A DNA stretch of 64,000 nt, taken from the NCBI GenBank assembly GCA_030248225.1, contig JASANE010017456.1, positions 85,817 through 149,816 of the forward strand, in the 5' to 3' direction. The position numbers and the translations under genes are program-made. How positions within the stretch are numbered: the first letter of the stretch is position 1; the number at the start of each line of letters is the position of its first letter. Below are positions 47,601-60,322 of the stretch, piece after piece. The stretch is from Trileptium ribeirensis. Its lineage: Eukaryota; Nematoda; Enoplea; Enoplida; Thoracostomopsidae. A model generated the notes under the pieces. That model was not told where the DNA came from. It searched no databases and saw nothing but the letters and a program-made list of their open reading frames with translations.

Positions 47601-49666
47601 CGCCTTTATTAAAGTAGTTCGATAGCAGTTCGAAAGTTCTTCGCGAATAATGAAATTTCGCTCGATTTCTACGCTATATGCAATCATTCATCCATTCCAG
47701 AGTGAACACTATTTAGGAGTGCTGTTTCCCTCCAAAATCTGGCGGCAGTATAGGTGGTCGCAACGAATCAGCAAAACCTGTATCGCTTATTAACATTAGC
47801 TAAAACAGCAAAACATTGCCAAAGAAAATTAGCAGAGCGGCTATCGAAACTTGAGCAAAAAAACACAATTTAGCTAATATTTTGACCATAAATCAATGTT
47901 TTGGGATGTCGCCGCTCATCGACTGCTCCTGGCATACGGAATTAGAGGGACAAGATTACGGTGCCTCTCAAAGTTCAAGCACTTGTTACTAGATACACCA
48001 AAATGAGTGGACAGAATGCATGATTACTTAACACAACAAGGCATGACATGGTTTTTAGAGCAACTAAGTGGATTAACCCAGTTTTCCTCGAATTTTCCTG
48101 ACAGCGATCGTTTTTCTCATTACTTTTCCCGTTTTCCACGAAACAACGAATTTTCCAGTAAGTCGCATAACGAGCGGTTTAACCGCTGTAATAGCTTGAA
48201 CAAGTTGGGAAAACTATGGATGGTTATTTGGATGTTTGTTGATGGCAGTTGGTTGCAAATCAGCTTGTTGTCATTTTCACTGAGAGTGCTCAGGACCTCT
48301 TTATTTTCTAGAACGAGATTAATCATTAGACGGAATTAATATTAAGCATGCGGAAACCTAACCCGCGACATTGTCATATGTAAAACGTTAAGTCAAATCC
48401 AGTGAAGAATAAACCGTCAGTTTTAAACTGCCATGGCTAATTTTGAAAAGACGGTACACTAGCCGCGGATTTGAAACAGTGTTCATGAAAAATCTATAAT
48501 GTATCCACAACGTTGGTCCAACTAATCAGAAAATAAACATCGTAGACGTATTTCAGCAAATTTAGACTTACAACAATTGGAATTAGCAATTGATACATTT
48601 ATTTCCTGGCTTTGATTAGACGATATTGGTATAAAATCGAAAGCATATATGAGCTGAATAAGAACAGTTCAAATGGAACAAAAGCTAGGGATCGACTCCG
48701 CCTTTTGTGGATAAGTCAGTGGCTCTGTATACTCGATTTGGTTGCACGCCAAGCGTGGAAACTTGCCGGAATCGTATTTACTTAGACTGTTCTGTGTATT
48801 TAGCTTAAATAAACTAATATTTTAATTGAAAACCCACATTTCGGTGATTGTACTCTTCAGAGGCTTCAGCGACACCTTTATCCCAAACCGCGCTGCCTCC
48901 TTGGACTTTGTCCAGTGACAACTGCCAATAACGAGTTGGCCAACCGAATCCCATATTATCTTCCTGTCGAACAAATAAGTAATATAGAAGATGTAAACTT
49001 TATTGCTTTAAACACGATTCACACAGTCTTGCATGAAGAACCAAACAAAATAAGTTTGATAAGTATATGTGACGCCACTGAAACTGAGTGCATACGGCTA
49101 GTTAAACTAAGCCCAGCAACCCAATAATAAACCGGCAATTCATTATTGGCAACGCTAAGGCGACTTTCGCAACATACCAAAACCGTAAGACTTTTTGTTT
49201 CATTCTCCAACGACCAGGAAGACGGATAGTTTTAAAACTAAAAATCACAAGTTTCAACAAATCATATAATTTCAGACGTTACGTTTGTTACGTTATAGGC
49301 ACTTAGCGTTTGCCTCGTTGATACACACCGCACAAACACAATTGATTTTGTCGTATTATGCACTGTCGAAAAGTTATAGAACAATAATTATAGCCCCTCA
49401 CCGCACAGCTAATTTTCAAAAGTGGCATATTTCCTCATTAGTGTCTTACTTACTTAATTAACATATTCAGTACAGGTTTGAACCCATGAAATCAATGTCT
49501 TTAGCAGACTACAACACTATACGCTTATCGTGGACCTCCAAGAAACAAAATATTTACCATGTCAAAATTTTTTAAATTCCATTTTTAGGGTACATATTTT
49601 TAAACTGTTGCTTACACCTCTAAATCGGCTGTTCTAACAAAAAATGCTAACCAACGTAGATCTGCA
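44700..49666. other. 5-kb AT-rich stretch, no recognised gene
   Basis: No domain was recognised in any frame; the longest is 120 codons at 45227-45589 on the minus strand. At 45870-45960 'GGTTCGAACGAGCCCAAAATG.. GGTTAGGCGCAGTTATGGCC' resembles a transposon tail but could not be assigned. Weak inverted similarity between about 48921 and 49160 (GCCAATAA.GA.TTG) may be an old MITE. Confidence 0.3.
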
Positions 49667-50152
49667 TGAGAAGATTCATTTTCCCATCCGCCGTTGATGC
49701 CAAGAGTTGTAATCTAATGACAAAAATCAAAGGGCCTCCAATTCGAGTGTCGATGCAGTGCGAATTTAAAAAGGAATTCATAGTGCGGAGAAAACTCAAT
49801 GCTAGGTGCGCGACTACAGTCTATCACGAGAAGATTCATTTTCCCATGCGATGTTAATGCCAAGAGTTGTAATCTAATGACAAAAATCAAAGGGCCTCCA
49901 ATTCGAGTGTCGATGCAGTGAGAATTTAAAAAGGAATTCACTAGTGCGGAGAAAACTCAAAGCTAGGTGCGCGACTACAGTCTATTACGAGAAGATTCAT
50001 TTTCCCATGCGATGTCTATGCCAAGAGTTGTAACCTAATGACAAAAATCAAAGGGCCTCTAAGTCGAGTGTCGATGCAGTGGGAATTCAAAAAAAAAATT
50101 CATTAGTGCGGAGAAAACTCAACGCTAGGTGCGCGACTACGTTCTATTACGC
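49667..50152. repeat. Tandem repeat, three units of ~160 bp
   Basis: AAGATTCATTTTCCCAT starts at 49671, 49831 and 49992. Each unit continues through GCCAAGAGTTGTAA.CTAATG, ACAAAAATCAAAGGGCCTC, CGAGTGTCGATGCAGTG and CTAGGTGCGCGACTAC. Identity between units is high, so the array is young. Confidence 0.93.
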
Positions 50153-50880
50153 GTAAAATAATACACTGCAAAAATGCATCGATCTGAACTTGTCCGTCAC
50201 ACCAACGGACAAAAACTATTCAACAATTAACCATTACTTGAGGAAATTCATATCGCTCCATTTCAAAATTAATATAGATTACTTGACAAATTGTAATAGC
50301 GTACATAATTTTTTAAGAACATTACACGTCTTGATCAAGACGTTGATTTCAAGATTTGTTCAGTTGCAAGGGCAATAAGTTGTAAGCGATGCTTAACATG
50401 TGACTGTGAGTGTTGCATTCAACCTACCCGTCTTTCATTTGTTGGAGCTATTTGAGCGAAACATTGCAACCGTGGCTTTTCTCAAAATACTGACAAATTA
50501 CGATGCAGACAGATGCTAGTAACTCAACGCAGGAATAATTGATAACCTTTCTAAATATCGTTGTGGTGATAACTGACAGTGCTAACAAAGGTTTGAGAAT
50601 TAGTAAATGCTCTATCGAGAAACACTTGGTATACTCCCAAAATATTCATTTGCGTAATATGAAAAGCGGCCAAACCATAATTCACTGCTGAACATCGAGG
50701 CCCCACTGAGCATCATTCTCGTTAACAAAGTATAGAATGTGGTTTATTGATCAAATTGATTTATGCAACATAAACAACTAAATCGTTTTATTTGATAAAT
50801 AAGATTTCCAACTTTAGGTAAGACTCAAAACTCCCAGAGAAGATTTCATCGAAATCCAAATACCCAAGTTGCTGAATAGT
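50153..50880. other. Unassigned AT-rich stretch
   Basis: Nothing recognised. Confidence 0.3.
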
Positions 50881-50883
50881 TGA

Positions 50884-51912
50884 TTACCGAAACATAATAC
50901 GGACCAGCAAAGTCACGAATAACACCGTTCGACATTGCAATGCCCATGTGACCAACAAACGGAAACAGCCATCTAAAAACAACACGACTATTAAAAAGTA
51001 AAGAACAAGACGTAAAAAACGGCGCGAGCGTGGTTTCATTTTTAAGTTATCATTTTGTTTGATCACCTGTAACAGGCGGTGTTTGATGTATATATCATCC
51101 CAAAATCTCTTGAACACTGAACCCACTGAAAATCCCAAAACCTCGACGACGTTAAACCCATTCAAAACAACAAATTGATATCGCAACAAATATTAATGCT
51201 AGTCTGTAGATAACAACACATCCTATTCAGAATGCCGGAAACCTATACGTATAGAAAATTCTTGATGACCTGTACGCAGGAGGCAGGAGGGAACCAAACA
51301 AGTGAAAACAGGCTATATTTTAGAAATCCGATTCACTGACCCAAAATCCATTGAAAACGCAGGAATTATGCACACTGAACTCTATATAACCCAATCGTTA
51401 TAATCAGCCTTCAAAAAATATATATGTATAAACCATTTTTGATGTCCTGCACACAATAAAGGCAAAAATAGCAATAACACGGCGAAATTTAGAAAATCCC
51501 AATTTCTGGTAAAGGGTCGACGAACCATATTCGTGCTACAGAAGCCCAGGGAGTATGTTCACAAAGTCTTGATCAATGAAGTTGAAGAAAGTTGTAGATC
51601 TTGATGAGTTGATTCTGAGTTTTTTGATGCGAAACCGTTCTAGCGAGATATGGGTTGAAAAGCACTGGTATCCGTATGGCCAGATTTGGTAGTGAACCTT
51701 AGAAGCCAGTTTTTTTAACGCTTTGACACAGAAGATGGGGTCGAAGTTATTCAACAAAGTGACACATTGTCATCGCTTTTACTATCAAACAAAAAATATT
51801 GTCGAAATCCGATAATGAACTACGAATGACACCCACACACAAAAAATTTACACAATTTTTCCGCCTAGCGTCCTCACTAAAAACTCCGCTCGCTCCGTTT
51901 CAATTAAGAGTA
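50884..51912 (+). repeat. Dispersed GAGCGAGCGGAG-end repeat, long copy
   Basis: The 5' part matches 43486-43800 (CGACGTAAAAAA, GCGAGCGTGGTTTCATTT, CACTGAACCCACTGAAAATC). 51220-51450 matches the intron 1 copy in reverse. The end, CTCACTAAAAACTCCGCTCG followed by CTCCGTTTCAATTAAG at about 51900, is the family terminus. 'CTAGCGAGATATGGGTTGAA' near 51640 is shared with the other copies. Confidence 0.6.
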
Positions 51913-52069
51913 GTTTAAAAAAATTGAAAGCTGAGCACAACAATTATCTATTTTCGTCTGGTATACCCAACTTTTTGCTAAATACCTTTTAAACGTATGC
52001 GGAGACTAAACAAGATGTGATCGCCGATAACAAGATCGCATATAGCGAATTATAGTGAAATCTCGCAAG

Positions 52070-52850
52070 CTAGTGGAAACGGAGCGAGTATGGCCGCTAA
52101 TAAATATTCCAGGCATGAAATGTTAGCTTTACTGGTGTTTATTTACAATGTGTTGTGTGAAAATGATGGGACCCTAAAAACAACCCCAACCCTGTAATGA
52201 CACGATAAAGCAACAACAGGTCTCTGTATGCCATTTCATCATATTCAGCCTGCTTGAAAACCTATGTAAGAATTTTTTGACGCTCGCACCCCGAAATAAC
52301 AAGCAAAAGCAAAAAGCTTTTCTGTGAGAATAGGCATGCAGACCCTAAAACATCATACAGCAATCATAGGTTCCCGATGGCAATACCGTTGTGTCAAGCG
52401 AAACCCTATACAAGGATGGTGTGACGCTCGTATCCGTAATAACATGTCACAAAGCAAAAAAATGGTGTTACATGTAAATGGGTCGATATCCATATTTGGA
52501 ACCATAGCAAGCCAGGGAGTCAAGGACAAAAATAGATATGAAGCAAAGTTGGGCCGTGATGAGCTTATTTTCGCTGCGAAATTTCTATTCTCGAGATATA
52601 GGTCGCGAAATATAGATACCCGGAAGAGCAAGTTTAACAGTGCGACCCTTAACGCTTTTCGGAAGACGTGGTTTGCAGGTTTACGTCTAATAAAAGAGTA
52701 CAGATACACTAAATTTGTGATCAAATAAAAAATTAGTGAAGATTCATCCATCCGGTGATGACGTATTTCTACAGATGGACCAAAGAATAAGTCTACGCTT
52801 TTTCCACTAAAAGTTATAGGTGAAAACTCCACTCAGTTTGCTTGCTCCGT
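52070..52850 (+). repeat. Dispersed repeat, second adjacent copy with inverted 13-bp ends
   Basis: It begins GAAACGGAGCGAG (52079) and ends CTTGCTCCGTTTT (about 52850), near-perfect inverted ends around 0.77 kb. It includes the segments 'CTCGAGATATAGGTCGCGAAAT' and 'TTTGTGATCAAATAAAAAATTAGTG', shared with other family members. The overlapping 134- and 159-codon frames on opposite strands lie wholly within this repeat and are not supported as genes. Confidence 0.5.
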
Positions 52851-54600
52851 TTTAAAAATATCCATCTCGTTGGGCATTTTAGTTTCAGTATACGCAATGA
52901 ATTGTCGAAGTATATCCATGTTATAACGCGAAAAGTTACCTTCGCAAAATCATGGCACAGCGATGTTTCGCGAGTTCGACGCAAACTACGGTTGTCATCA
53001 TACCGTAATTAGTTAAGAAACACAATCGAATAATTTCAATGCATAGTTTACGCAAATTCTTGACGGTCACACCTGCGACAAGGCACAACGCCGTGGAATA
53101 GCAGCGTCAATTTTGGCTGCGACAGAAAAAAGCGACGAAAAAAAACCATTGCTTACGTCAAAAATGGAATTGGTGTCCAAACAACGCACAGCGGGAAACG
53201 ATGTCGTCGAATTGCGCCTGCGTCGATCAAATTATTGGCACTCCCGTACTGGCTGCAGTTGTCGAAGCTGAGGTCGGATGACGGCATTGTTACGACTGCA
53301 TTGTTTCCGTCACGCGGCGACTGAACGCCGACGTTGTAGTTATTATTTGTTGACGAACTAGGAGCTGACTTAGTTATATTATAGCTATTATGGCCCTTAG
53401 CCATTTACATGCTACGAATGACTGAAACAATTGTTATAATATGTCCAAAATGACTATTTCACAGCTAATAAAAATATTTTGCATTTAACTCTAAACTGTT
53501 GAACGTCATGAAATGGTGGCACCGAAATTTAGCGCGCACATAGTAAAAAAATGAAAAATAAGTAAGAGATATCTATCGTTATGTAGTAAGAGATACCATA
53601 GTTATATATACCACAGCTAAGCAGCTAAATAAACGTGATTTAATAACTCGAGCAGCGATGGTGGTGACTCGGTGGTCAGTGACTATTCCTAGACTCCAAA
53701 TAGAGCTTTAAAAACCTGCTTCAATATAACGACAAGGGTACATCAATAGTACATTAAGGTCATCATTATGGCCACTTTTTACACTGCAAAGTCCACGAAG
53801 CTCTCTACATATACAAATCAAAACTATCATAGCGAATTAACATTTCAAAAGGAAATTTTTGCGTTCCGATCGCATTGCCGTTTTGTGAGAATTGTACTGC
53901 TATCTATTTCAAATTCAACGCTACATCTCTCTTTCATAGGCTCTGTTTATGGGTCAGACCCTCGAATGCGTATCTCACTGGGATACTATGGTGCTTCCGT
54001 GGCCCGAATGGATACTACAGAATGGGAATGGCTGACGCTACTCGACTCTTGTTTACATAGAACGCTGCAAGATGTCTTTTACCACTCTAGTAGGGCCGTG
54101 ATTTGCAATGGAGTGGGCTTCGGATTAGAGTTGCATTTTTCCAAAATTAATACCCGGAGCCGGATCTTGCAAAATAAAATAACCGGACCAGGACCCCGAA
54201 CTATTAAAAATCAATACACGGACCCGGAATTGTTCGTCAGAAATTCACGGAATAACCAAAATACCCGGACCCAACTCTACTACGGATATATAGATTTGCC
54301 TATACCAGGTGCTTTCCCGCTAACCTGCCCCAAAATGTTCAACTACTCAAGAAACATACAAACCGGGTATTTGTGGGTCAGTTTTCATAAGTCTGGCCCT
54401 CATGACTTTTTATCTTTTTAACTAAAACGAACTCTAAAACCTAAATTATTATTATACTTAAACGAAAAATACTGAATTTCTATAATGAGTTTGCTCATAG
54501 GCGCAACTTAAGCTTGAAAAATACATTTATCTAAACACTTATCCAAAATTATTTATATTATAAAATGTTACTATAAATTATCGATTGGTATATTATATGC
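52851..54600. other. Unassigned stretch with one long chance-like frame
   Basis: The 217-codon plus-strand frame at 53768-54421 has no recognised domain. Its second half reads through 'ACCCGGAGCCGGAT', 'ACCGGACCAGGACCCCG' and 'ACCCGGACCCAACTC', a degenerate CCGGA-rich repeat of the sort seen at hAT ends at 7600 and 9850. It is therefore probably repeat-derived. Confidence 0.3.
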
Positions 54601-54655
54601 ATATTGTTTAATCACCCAAACATGTCACAAATAATGACACGCTTCTCATCTCTGG

Positions 54656-54922
54656 ATGATACGACTCTCGACTTCGGAAAGGCTTATATGCAGCCATGCA
54701 GCGTGTGGAAATCCTATTAACGCTGATGCTGGTGATCCACATGCTCAATGTGCCATGTGCAAGCACTATTACCTCACTGCCTCTAAATGCGGAAACGTTA
54801 CACATCACGCTTTGTTCCACCGAACTCTATTGCGCAGTCTGACTTCCACGAATCCACAGCCTGACTCGCATTCTTCACACACTTCTGTCACTAGTTCTGA
54901 CAGTTTCGATGATCCTTTCTAG
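54656..54922 (+). CDS. Short Cys/His-rich open reading frame, possibly a retroelement gag-like fragment
   Basis: This 88-codon frame contains CSHAACGNPINADAGDPHAQ then CAMCKHYYL...KC. The pattern C-x4-C-(x)-D-P-H-x2-C-x2-C resembles the 'C.aCg..l...DpH..C..C' segment at the start of some retrotransposon (DIRS-like) capsid proteins, and could bind zinc. A Ser/Thr-rich tail ends in DSFDDPF. A frame beginning at 54622 runs into it out of phase, so the start is uncertain and a frameshift is possible. No reverse transcriptase or recombinase was found nearby. The comparison is from remembered family patterns only. Confidence 0.25.
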   Translation: MIRLSTSERLICSHAACGNPINADAGDPHAQCAMCKHYYLTASKCGNVTHHALFHRTLLRSLTSTNPQPDSHSSHTSVTSSDSFDDPF

Positions 54923-57707
54923 TACTTTGACCCTTAGGTTATTCAAAGCTAAGAAATATTGGCCTATTCCTTACCCCTAAGTTATCACAGCTAGTGTTTA
55001 AGCGTTATGCCTGAGCGATAGTGATTCGATTTTAAGTTATCTATTACGTTATTAAAGCCGTTGTGTATTGACACAGTGACAACGGACGGTAGCCACTATG
55101 CGGTTATCTGAGCACCTGGACCTAGGCCTTAGGTTTACACTAACAGTGCCAATTATGTTAAAATTACTAAAACTGTACGGTAGCGGTCGACTACTGTGCA
55201 GTTGAAGTTTCTCACTCCATACGTCCTACTGGACGAAGAATCGTATGGGGAGATTCCTATCCGATGGACACCGGTCCAGATACAATCGCAATTGGGAACT
55301 ACGGTGGCTCGAGGAGGTAGTAGAATCCTCGCCCCTTACTCACCCGGTCTTCTCAAGAATAGTACTACTGATACTAGGGTTCAGACGGTTGCCACAGGGC
55401 ACCAGTAGTACTACTAATTAATTCTGAAAACACCTTCACTCTCGCCTGGAAGGATTCTCATTTGACACAGGGGCCGAAAATTGTAAGCGATTACTAACTC
55501 TAGTACTTCCTATTATCTGCCCCTCCTAATAAGCATTATCGCCACCACTCGCCATTTTTCTTGCGAATTATTATTAAGTAAATAATACTTGGTTAAAGAT
55601 ACTTATGTGTATTATCAATCGCAGCCATCCTAGATGCATTCGCTACTCGTTTCACTCCAACCCATAAAAGTCCACCACAATTCCGAGGAATCTTTACGCT
55701 CGAATTTAAACCCAGTTACGTGAAGAACTATCAGCAAGGAAACCCAACTATAGGCGTTTCCTGATTTCGAATCGCTGGTCCACTGGGCTAACGGCCGAGT
55801 GTAAACACCTTTCCAGTTGGACTGCTGCCGCACTATAATCAGACAAGAAGGCCTCAATGCTCTTGTTCAGCATACGCAGTTTCTGCCAACACACTAAAAC
55901 CATGATAAAACACAAATCGAAAACAATACTACAGCTAGACAACTAATTGATTAAAAACAATAAATTCCAGGTAAGGCTCGACTCCTCCAGAAGCATGTAC
56001 TGCATTCACCGCGATCTAGACCAAGACTGAACTGGAATGAAAATTGAAAGTAAACTTAGACATAGCTAATAATTAAAACTAATGAAAAAATATGCAAATC
56101 AGGACAGAACGTTTTAAAATTTTAGAATTTTGACAAATCAAACTTTTGGGGAAGCGATATAATAGATATTTCGTGAAAAATAATAAAAATTGGGATTTTA
56201 GCCCCGGGAACCCCTTGATAGCCTACTAAACCCCGACACTAGAACTTTCGACGACAACCTAGACCAGCAGTTTTTATATATTGGAAAATAAATGAATAGC
56301 TAGAACTAGCTACGTTATTATGTTTATCGATGCTTCAATACACCAACCACATTCTGTATTTAAATAGAACCAGCCATTTGCAGGATTAACTATGTAGACA
56401 GGATGCATTAGCACTTACTTACTATATTAGCTTCCTGTAACTAAAACCGCTATAAGGGGTTTTAACATAAACTTTGCGCCTGTAGCTTTAATAAGTCTTT
56501 ACGCCAAACACAATGCGGCGTCTCATCTGCGATTTACTTCTTAGAAGTTGAGCGAACACGCTTCTGAATCTCGAGGTTCCGTAAACGTAGCCAATATACT
56601 GTGAGAACGATGCAACTTTATTAAAATATTGCCTATTTTACCTTACAAAATTGCTTTGTTTTGACCGTTTTCTGAATCATTATGCCGCGGAAAGGATTCG
56701 GTTTACCAGGAGTGACACCGAGACTTTTGCTTATTAAAATGTAGAATTATGCATAAGATTAGGTAAACATTAGGTTAGCCTGTAAATATAGTTTTGTGTA
56801 AATGGTGGACTTCTTCCCTTACGTTCACCGGGCTTCCCTTTGACCAAACTTGGCATCTTGAAATCTTGTTCTTGGAAATTATAAAATTTCTTTCTGAAAT
56901 TGCCGTCGCCAACGATACGTTCAGCACCTCTTCAATACTGAAAACTCCAAGCAGTGCCGTAACATATTTATAAACTTCGCCTGACAGTTCTGTAACCTGT
57001 CGGTGAACCGTATGGCGGTCACCTGTTCATTGCAAAACATCGCAAATTTTTTTGATATAATGTGAGCAACGCTTCACAGGATACTCAGGTCAATGTAGGT
57101 ACCGAAGATGTCCAATGTGAAATAAATACGTCTATATAGCATGTGTGCTCACACGGTGACAGAAGAATACCTTCCATGAGGATCTAACCCTCCCTCATGC
57201 GGCGCGTCCCCGATCCTTCTCCGCCACCCGGAAGTAAACTCACCTGTCAGACACTCCTCAACCTCTCCGTCGAAGGCGCATGGAAAATTTTTTCAAAACT
57301 GACAAGAATCGGTGGGCGAATTGCCAGCATTCGGTGAAAAATTTTTAAAAATTATGAAAATTTTGGAGTGACAAAAAAATTCGAAATTTTTATGCTCCTA
57401 CGAACGACCTCCCTCCAAGCCCCAATTTCCGGAATCATCCCATATTGCCCTTATCACTCCTTATACACATCTATGATATAATCTCTATTGTCCTTCAGGC
57501 TTCGTACATGTATAATGGCATAGTCAAATATGATGTAGTGTAATATCCCATTTATGAAATGTATAGCATTATGAACATGCCGACATGAAGCTAACAAATG
57601 TTTACACACATCGCAGGCCAGGCACATAGAAATGCCTTCTATCTTTTAATACCATGAAATGTATACTCATGTACTAGCTAGGACCAGTTCTGGCCCTAAG
57701 GTGATCC
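54923..57707. other. Unassigned stretch upstream of the palindrome
   Basis: Frames of 75 codons or fewer, none recognised. 57181-57430 is locally GC-rich (GGCGCGTCCCC, CCGCCACCCGGAAG). No repeat partner was found elsewhere in the window. Confidence 0.3.
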
Positions 57708-60322
57708 CAGCTGCACCACTCTAGCCAGAATTTCACGGCGGTGCAGGGACAACCCCGGCTTACACGATTCCCCGGTGGACTCTGGTCAGACCGAAAGGAA
57801 CCGCTTAGCTTAGCAGGCTGCCGGCGGGTTTACCAGGGTGTTCGGCCTGGCCCCTATGATGGCCCACGTGTCCAGCGGTATGCAGGTCCCCCTGAGGGAG
57901 GGTCATCCCCTAAGCCTGCTCACAGGTAATAAGGCTGACCCGTCATTCCCTCTATTTCTGTGATTAAATCTTATGCCTTATGAAAGGATGAAAATTTTGC
58001 CTATCCGTAGGGCATGTTCCCGAGAGGCTCCGTCGAGCCGCGTGATGGTTGCCTAAACCTTATGCCCTTGTTGGGCAGAGGCGCGTTTGTGTCGCCTTAG
58101 TTCCACGTAGGGCTGGACACACTGAACCTACTCGGACCTATATGTATAGAAATATTCGGGAACACGGAGGGACGTGGGTTTTACGAAAGCTAAGATCAAA
58201 CAACTTTGAGAACCTCCGTGGGGGTCGTACACTTTTCTTGAAGCAGGGTGCCGGATTTAAATTGAACTAGTTCGCCTAATAAAATCACACACAAAATTTT
58301 TATTCCTTGGTTTCCCTTTTCTGACCAAACATATAAACAAGAACAAAACGAAAATACCACCCAATCGGGTGTGCACTACGAGGTAATTATTTACGTTATA
58401 AGAACCAAGCCCTTCCCTAGGTGCAAGATACACATGCGGTTTACTTGAATGTAGTAAGAAATTTTATTCCCAATTCGGCGGTGCCATTTCCTTTGGATAA
58501 CGAAAGAGTATCTTATGAGCGCCGATTAGGCTCTTTTTGAAACGCGGAACCCTTTACCCAAAGTTTTGTTGTTGAATCCTTGTCCTAGAGCTATCCTCGC
58601 GTTGAACATGTGACATTCTATCGCCACTTCTAATCCTGCAAAATTTTCATGTGGCCCAGCTCAAACGCAGAAGCGCGGGCGCAGCGCTTACGGGAGCGCG
58701 AGGCCTCCGGTGGACGCCACAGCACCCGCAAGGGCTGCCCCTATTCCTATGACTAAGTGAGAACATTTGAAAACCTCAGGTGGGCCTCTTCCACGCGTCC
58801 GCAGTCGAAGAGTCCACCCGAGACAACCATGGCTCACAAAACAAGGCCTTCGACCATTTCTTTGATGATGTGTGGACGATGACGTCCATAATTTATTTTG
58901 AATCCTAGGCGATGCATCCAGCAGGCACCTAACTGAAAATACACCGGTGCGGTCGCAACTAAACAACAGAGCACGCTGTAACACTCTTCAAAACGATTCA
59001 CCCCCTGGGCACTAAGAATAAATACAACCCAGCGTGTGGGGAACCAGTCGAGCACAAGGGGTCATCCCTATTGTTAAATTTCGTCCCGATTTTGCCCCCA
59101 AATTTGCCCAAAGCTCAGCCCCCTTCTCCCCAGCGCGGGCACAGCACTTACGGGTGCGCGAGGCATCCGACGGACACCACAGCACCCGCAAGGGCGGTCC
59201 CTAGTCTTAAGCTCGGCGACAACTCGAAAATCCTGCAGGGAAAAACACCGGGTGGACCTCTTCCACGCGTCTGCACGTCGAAGAGTTCACCCGGGCACGA
59301 ATCAGACGAAAGCAAGGGAAACCAAAAACAGCAATGAAAAAACTACGGCGACAACCGCCGACGAACGTCAAATTTTAAAATCGAACCGCTTGACTGGTCC
59401 CATTTTTAACACGGGCCATCTGCTTTTATACTAACGGCGGCCCCCCTCGTTTCACCGCTGCATACTCTACTGACACGAGCCACTTCAAATTTTGAAAATA
59501 TGATATACAGATATAATAACAAAGCTACAATCAGCGAAACAACCAAGGCAGCCAGACCCTCCAACATTGGTCGTTAAACAATATATATATATGTACGCTG
59601 TTCGGTAAACAACTGCAAATATATCTACGCGCTAATGCCAGCCCCTAGTTGGCACTTGACAACAACACGACGGCCAGCAGCTATATGTGGCCGAGGCTCG
59701 CCAAGAGGACAAAACCGCCCGCTGGTCGGTGCGGCAAAAATTTTAAGGCTAGATATAGCGGCGCTCAGAGTGCCGCTTGCTCATAGGGATATCGGCACTT
59801 TTTTGCCGATATCTCGAGATCTAGGAACAGTAGGCGGCCGGGGGCAGGACCAGAATCATACCCTGGCAGGCCGGCTACTGATGAGAATTTAAAATTTAAT
59901 TTCTCTCCCACAAGAGGCCCGCTAGAGGCCGTTTTAGCTGCATAGAACCCCAAAATTTTGAAGTCCAGTTCGGGTTTAGGGGATCCTGAGCAGACCCGCG
60001 GGGGTGGGCGGCCCCGGTTTGGGATTGAACTGTTAGGGGAGAACCCGATAAGTGCCCCGGGCTCCAAAAATCTGGGAGTTTTAATTATTTTGGGTACCCT
60101 TTGGGGCTTAGAAAATTTGAAGGGTTAAGCGCCTGTTGGGGTACGTAAGTTTTTAGGGGATCCAAATTTTTAGACCCGCCGGGGCAATTTGGCATCCCAG
60201 TAGTGTCCTTAAGAGGGTTCAGCTCACTTTCTCCCCTTTCCTCTTAAAATTTGTCAGGAAACCTAAAAATTGAGGTTTTTGTGTCGCACCCAAAAATCTA
60301 GAAAATTTTTGTATCCTGAGAA
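57708..60322 (+). repeat. Left arm of the ~6.3-kb palindrome
   Basis: It begins CAGCTGCACCACTCTAGCCA and pairs with the reverse complement of 61351-64000 along its whole length. Checkpoints are: 57708 with 64000 (20 of 20 bases); ATTCCTTGGTTTCCCTTTT at about 58303 with AAAAAAGGGAAACCAAGGAAT near 63335; CGGCGACAACCGCCGACGAA (about 59347) with TTTGTCGGCGGTTGTCGCCG (about 62252); TTTTTGCCGATATCTCGAGA (about 59800) with TATCGGCAAAATTTGCCGAT (about 61843); CCAAATTTTTAGACCCGCCG (about 60162) with CGGGTCTAAAAATTTGG (about 61480). The first ~250 bp is related to 12949-13250. It is non-coding: the frames in the two arms do not correspond. Confidence 0.9.
58670..59335 (+). repeat. Internal tandem duplication within the palindrome arm
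   Basis: GCGCGGGCGCAGCGCTTACG (58675) recurs as GCGCGGGCACAGCACTTACG (about 59133). Both are followed by GCGCGAGGC.TCCG..GGAC, CACAGCACCCGCAAGGGC, TGGGCCTCTTCCACGCGTC (or TGGACCTCTTCCACGCGTC) and GTCGAAGAGT.CACCCG. The spacing is about 460 bp. The opposite arm carries the mirror images (62340-62500 and 62800-62970), so the duplication predates the palindrome. Confidence 0.7.

Noticed and set aside
49667..50152. CRISPR-like array
   Set aside because: The three 160-bp units are near-identical along their whole length, with no repeat-spacer alternation, in a eukaryotic context.
52324..52832. Overlapping 134-codon (plus) and 159-codon (minus) frames
   Set aside because: Both lie entirely inside a copy of a dispersed non-coding repeat, have no recognised domain, and are not preserved in the other copies.
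53768..54421. 217-codon plus-strand frame as a gene
   Set aside because: No domain was recognised. The second half is built from a degenerate CCGGA-rich repeat, and no splice or promoter context was found.
58688..59434. Several 60-98 codon frames in the palindrome arms
   Set aside because: Mirror positions in the other arm do not keep the same frames, so they are not under coding constraint.
59870..59930. Hammerhead ribozyme at CTACTGATGAG
   Set aside because: The CUGAUGAG core is present, but no CGAAA core or supporting helices occur at the required spacing.
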